From: Streptomyces sp. Sge12
Lineage (GTDB): Bacteria; Actinomycetota; Actinomycetes; Streptomycetales; Streptomycetaceae
DNA length: 64,000 nt
Assembly: GCF_002080455.1 (NCBI RefSeq)
Contig: NZ_CP020555.1
Span: 5,740,501-5,804,500, forward strand
Reading direction: 5' to 3'
The notes under the pieces are model-generated. The model had not been told where the DNA came from. It worked only from the letters and a program-made list of their open reading frames with translations, and searched no databases. Below are positions 62,414 through 64,000 of this stretch, piece by piece. Each line of letters starts with the position of its first letter. The stretch's first letter is position 1. The position numbers and the translations under genes are program-made.

Positions 62414-62485
62414 TCGCCCACGGCACCGGTTGACCTTCCGCCGCAGCGCCCGCCGGGTACGGCGGGCGCTGCGGCGTGTTCGGGG

Positions 62486-62902
62486 CTACTCGGGCTGGGT
62501 GACCGTGGCGCCCCAGCGGGTGGTCGGGGTCGAGGCCGTCACCCACGCGGTGAATCCGCCGTGGATGCCGGTGCCGAGGGGGAGCGTGACGACCGTCGGG
62601 TCCGTGCCGGGGCAGTCGACGGTGAAGGGGGCCGGGTCGCGGTCGGGGTGCTCCTGGAGCCGGAACGACACCTCGATGCTCCCGCCGTCGGCGCAGCCGA
62701 ACGTGATGAACGTGTCCAGCCGCTCGGAGAGGCCGCCCGAGACGAAGCCGCTGGAACCGGCCTGGTCGGCGATCCAGATCAGGCCGTCGGGGCCCGGGTA
62801 GCCGATGACCTCGCTCGTCGGCGCGGCCCGGGCCGGGCTCGCCGCCAGGGTCAGTGCGAGAGCCGGGGCCAGGGCCGCCAGGGCGGTGGTGCGCTTCTTC
62901 AT
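62486..62902 (-). CDS. Small secreted hypothetical protein
   Basis: The 138-residue protein starts MKKRTTALAALAPALALTLAASPARA at an ATG seven bases after GGGGGAC. The hydrophobic core and the Ala-x-Ala site give a Sec signal peptide cut near residue 26. The mature part (VIGYPGPDGLIWIADQAGSSGF, then TFGCADGGSIEVSFR and APFTVDCPG) has two Cys that probably form a disulfide and strand-rich composition. I do not recognise a family. Confidence 0.65.
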   Translation of the reverse strand: MKKRTTALAALAPALALTLAASPARAAPTSEVIGYPGPDGLIWIADQAGSSGFVSGGLSERLDTFITFGCADGGSIEVSFRLQEHPDRDPAPFTVDCPGTDPTVVTLPLGTGIHGGFTAWVTASTPTTRWGATVTQPE

Positions 62903-63044
62903 GTCGTCCCCCATGTGGTCGTGTCGTCCGTTCGTCGGACAGGCGCGACGCTACCCAGCGGTACCGACATCTGCCTGAGTACGCGTACTCAGGCGACTCC
63001 GTCCCCAATCCGGGCTGCTCACAGTCGTGTTGACGCCCCATCGC

Positions 63045-63077
63045 TTGACAGTGATCGGACACGCGTAGTCCTATAGT
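63045..63077 (+). promoter_or_regulatory. Promoter-like elements before the GntR-ABC operon
   Basis: TTGACA at 63045-63050 and TATAGT at 63072-63077 are consensus-like but 21 bases apart, longer than usual. CTAG-TAAG-CTAG follows at 63079-63090 and could be part of the GntR operator. The true promoter needs mapping. Confidence 0.35.
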
Positions 63078-63107
63078 GCTAGTAAGCTAGATGAATAGAG
63101 GAGGACA

Positions 63108-63536
63108 GTGATCGAGTTTCACCTCGATGCCCGCTCCGGCGTCGCTCCGTACATGCAGCTCATCCAGCAGGTCCGTCAGGCCCTGCGACTGGGGCTGCTG
63201 TCCGAGGGGGACCGGCTGCCGACCGTCAAGGACGTCGCGGCCGGTGTGGCGATCAACCCGAACACCGTGCTCAAGGCGTACCGGGAGCTCGAGTACGAGG
63301 GCCTGGTCTCGAAGAAGCCCGGGGTCGGCACCTTCATCTCCGGCACCCTCAGCGACGACTCGCTGTCCGAACACGAGCCGCTGCGCCGCGAGTTGCAGCT
63401 GTGGCTCGACAGGGCGCGGGCCGCCGGGCTGGGCGAGGAGAGCATCGAGGCCCTGTTCCTGAGCACCTTCCGTGCCGCCCGCACCGCCCCCACCGCCCGC
63501 ACCGGCACGGACCCGCACACCGAAGAGGAGAAATGA
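63108..63536 (+). CDS. GntR-family (YtrA-like) transcriptional regulator
   Basis: The 142-residue protein starts at GTG 63108 just after AGGAGG. MIEFHLDARSGVAPYMQLIQQVRQALRLGLLSEGDRLPTVKDVA is the winged-helix DNA-binding domain of the GntR family, and INPNTVLKAYRELEYEGLV is the recognition region. The C-terminal part is only ~60 residues, as in the YtrA subfamily, with no ligand-binding domain. YtrA genes usually repress an adjacent ABC transporter. The ATPase gene starts four bases inside this gene's end. Confidence 0.85.
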   Translation: MIEFHLDARSGVAPYMQLIQQVRQALRLGLLSEGDRLPTVKDVAAGVAINPNTVLKAYRELEYEGLVSKKPGVGTFISGTLSDDSLSEHEPLRRELQLWLDRARAAGLGEESIEALFLSTFRAARTAPTARTGTDPHTEEEK

Positions 63537-64000
63537 CCGCCATATTGGAAGCCCGCGCGCTGGGCAAGCGGTACGGCCGCAAAGAGGCGCTGCGCGACTG
63601 CACCCTGAGCGTCCCGCCCGGACGCGTCGTCGGCCTGGTCGGCCCCAACGGGGCAGGAAAGTCGACCCTGTTGCAGCTGGCCTGCGGACTGATCGGCCCG
63701 ACCTCGGGCACCATCGAGGTGCTCGGCGGACGCCCCGCCGCCGGCCCCGGGCAGCTGGCCAAGGTCGGATTCGTCGCCCAGGACACCCCCACCTACGCCG
63801 GCCTGTCGATCGCCGACCACCTGCGGCTCGGCGCCCGCCTCAACCCGGGCTGGGACGCCCGGCTGGCACAGGAGCGGATCGGGCGGCTCGGCCTGGACCC
63901 CGCCCAGAAGGCCGGGAAGCTCTCCGGCGGCCAGCGCGCCCAGGTGGCCCTGACCCTCGCCGTCGCCAAACGGCCCGAGCTGCTGATCCTCGACGAGCCC
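63533..64000 (+). CDS. ABC transporter ATP-binding protein, 3'-truncated by window
   Basis: The visible 156 codons start MTAILEARALGKRYGRKEAL. Walker A is GPNGAGKST, the Q-loop is in VAQDTPTYAGLS, the signature is LSGGQRAQ and Walker B LLILDEP is at the window edge. It overlaps the GntR gene by four bases (ATGA). It forms a YtrA-type operon with that regulator; the permease is expected downstream of the window. Confidence 0.9.
   Translation, partial: MTAILEARALGKRYGRKEALRDCTLSVPPGRVVGLVGPNGAGKSTLLQLACGLIGPTSGTIEVLGGRPAAGPGQLAKVGFVAQDTPTYAGLSIADHLRLGARLNPGWDARLAQERIGRLGLDPAQKAGKLSGGQRAQVALTLAVAKRPELLILDEP

Overview
The window is high-GC actinobacterial DNA with many GTG starts, strong third-position GC bias and dense, translationally coupled operons. 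From 10.1 kb onwards the gene content and order match, from memory and without a search, the Streptomyces coelicolor chromosome from phoD through dnaE, his, trp and lgt to gltBD. The organism is therefore almost certainly a Streptomyces or a very close relative.

Layout. (1) 1-10.1 kb is accessory. It starts inside a VirB4-like conjugation ATPase, followed by a TraG/VirD4-like coupling protein and a DUF4913 protein. Then come a DUF6225 protein, an NAD-dependent epimerase, an AbiE (type IV) toxin-antitoxin pair, a HIT hydrolase, a PIN-domain remnant and a PQQ-propeller lipoprotein. The epimerase and the AbiEii toxin end in the same ~155-bp sequence. (2) 10.1-29 kb holds conserved genes: an MscS channel, a dienelactone hydrolase, a secreted M43 protease, PhoD, a DsbA-like protein, a DUF2252 protein, DnaE, a NYN protein, an ABC exporter, YbaK, a LON-domain protein and a beta-helix membrane protein. 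(3) 29-34.8 kb is the his operon hisD-hisC-hisB-small membrane protein-hisH-priA-ridA-hisF, ending in a ~600-bp foldback region. (4) 35.4-43.1 kb holds a TIGR03085 gene, hisI-trpE with membrane-protein genes, and trpC-trpM-trpB-trpA. (5) 43.2-45.3 kb carries a second DsbA-like protein and lgt. (6) 53.8 down to 45.3 kb on the minus strand is a seven-gene coupled operon: four ADP-ribosylglycohydrolase paralogues, a ribokinase, a CaiB-type CoA-transferase and a CitE-type lyase. (7) 54-64 kb holds a VIT1-family transporter, gltBD, an XRE/DUF397 pair, a small secreted protein and the start of a GntR(YtrA)-ABC operon cut by the window end.

Functionally the core is amino-acid biosynthesis. PriA probably serves both the histidine and tryptophan pathways, because no trpF is present here. 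GltBD supplies glutamate, and its upstream region carries a candidate GlnR site. hisG, hisE, trpD and trpG are not in the window.

The most interesting parts are the ADP-ribosylglycohydrolase operon (one paralogue lacks the last catalytic metal-binding motif), the shared 3' cap on the epimerase and AbiEii toxin genes, the large foldback after hisF, and the small trpM gene. No tRNA, rRNA, CRISPR array or intact insertion sequence was recognised.
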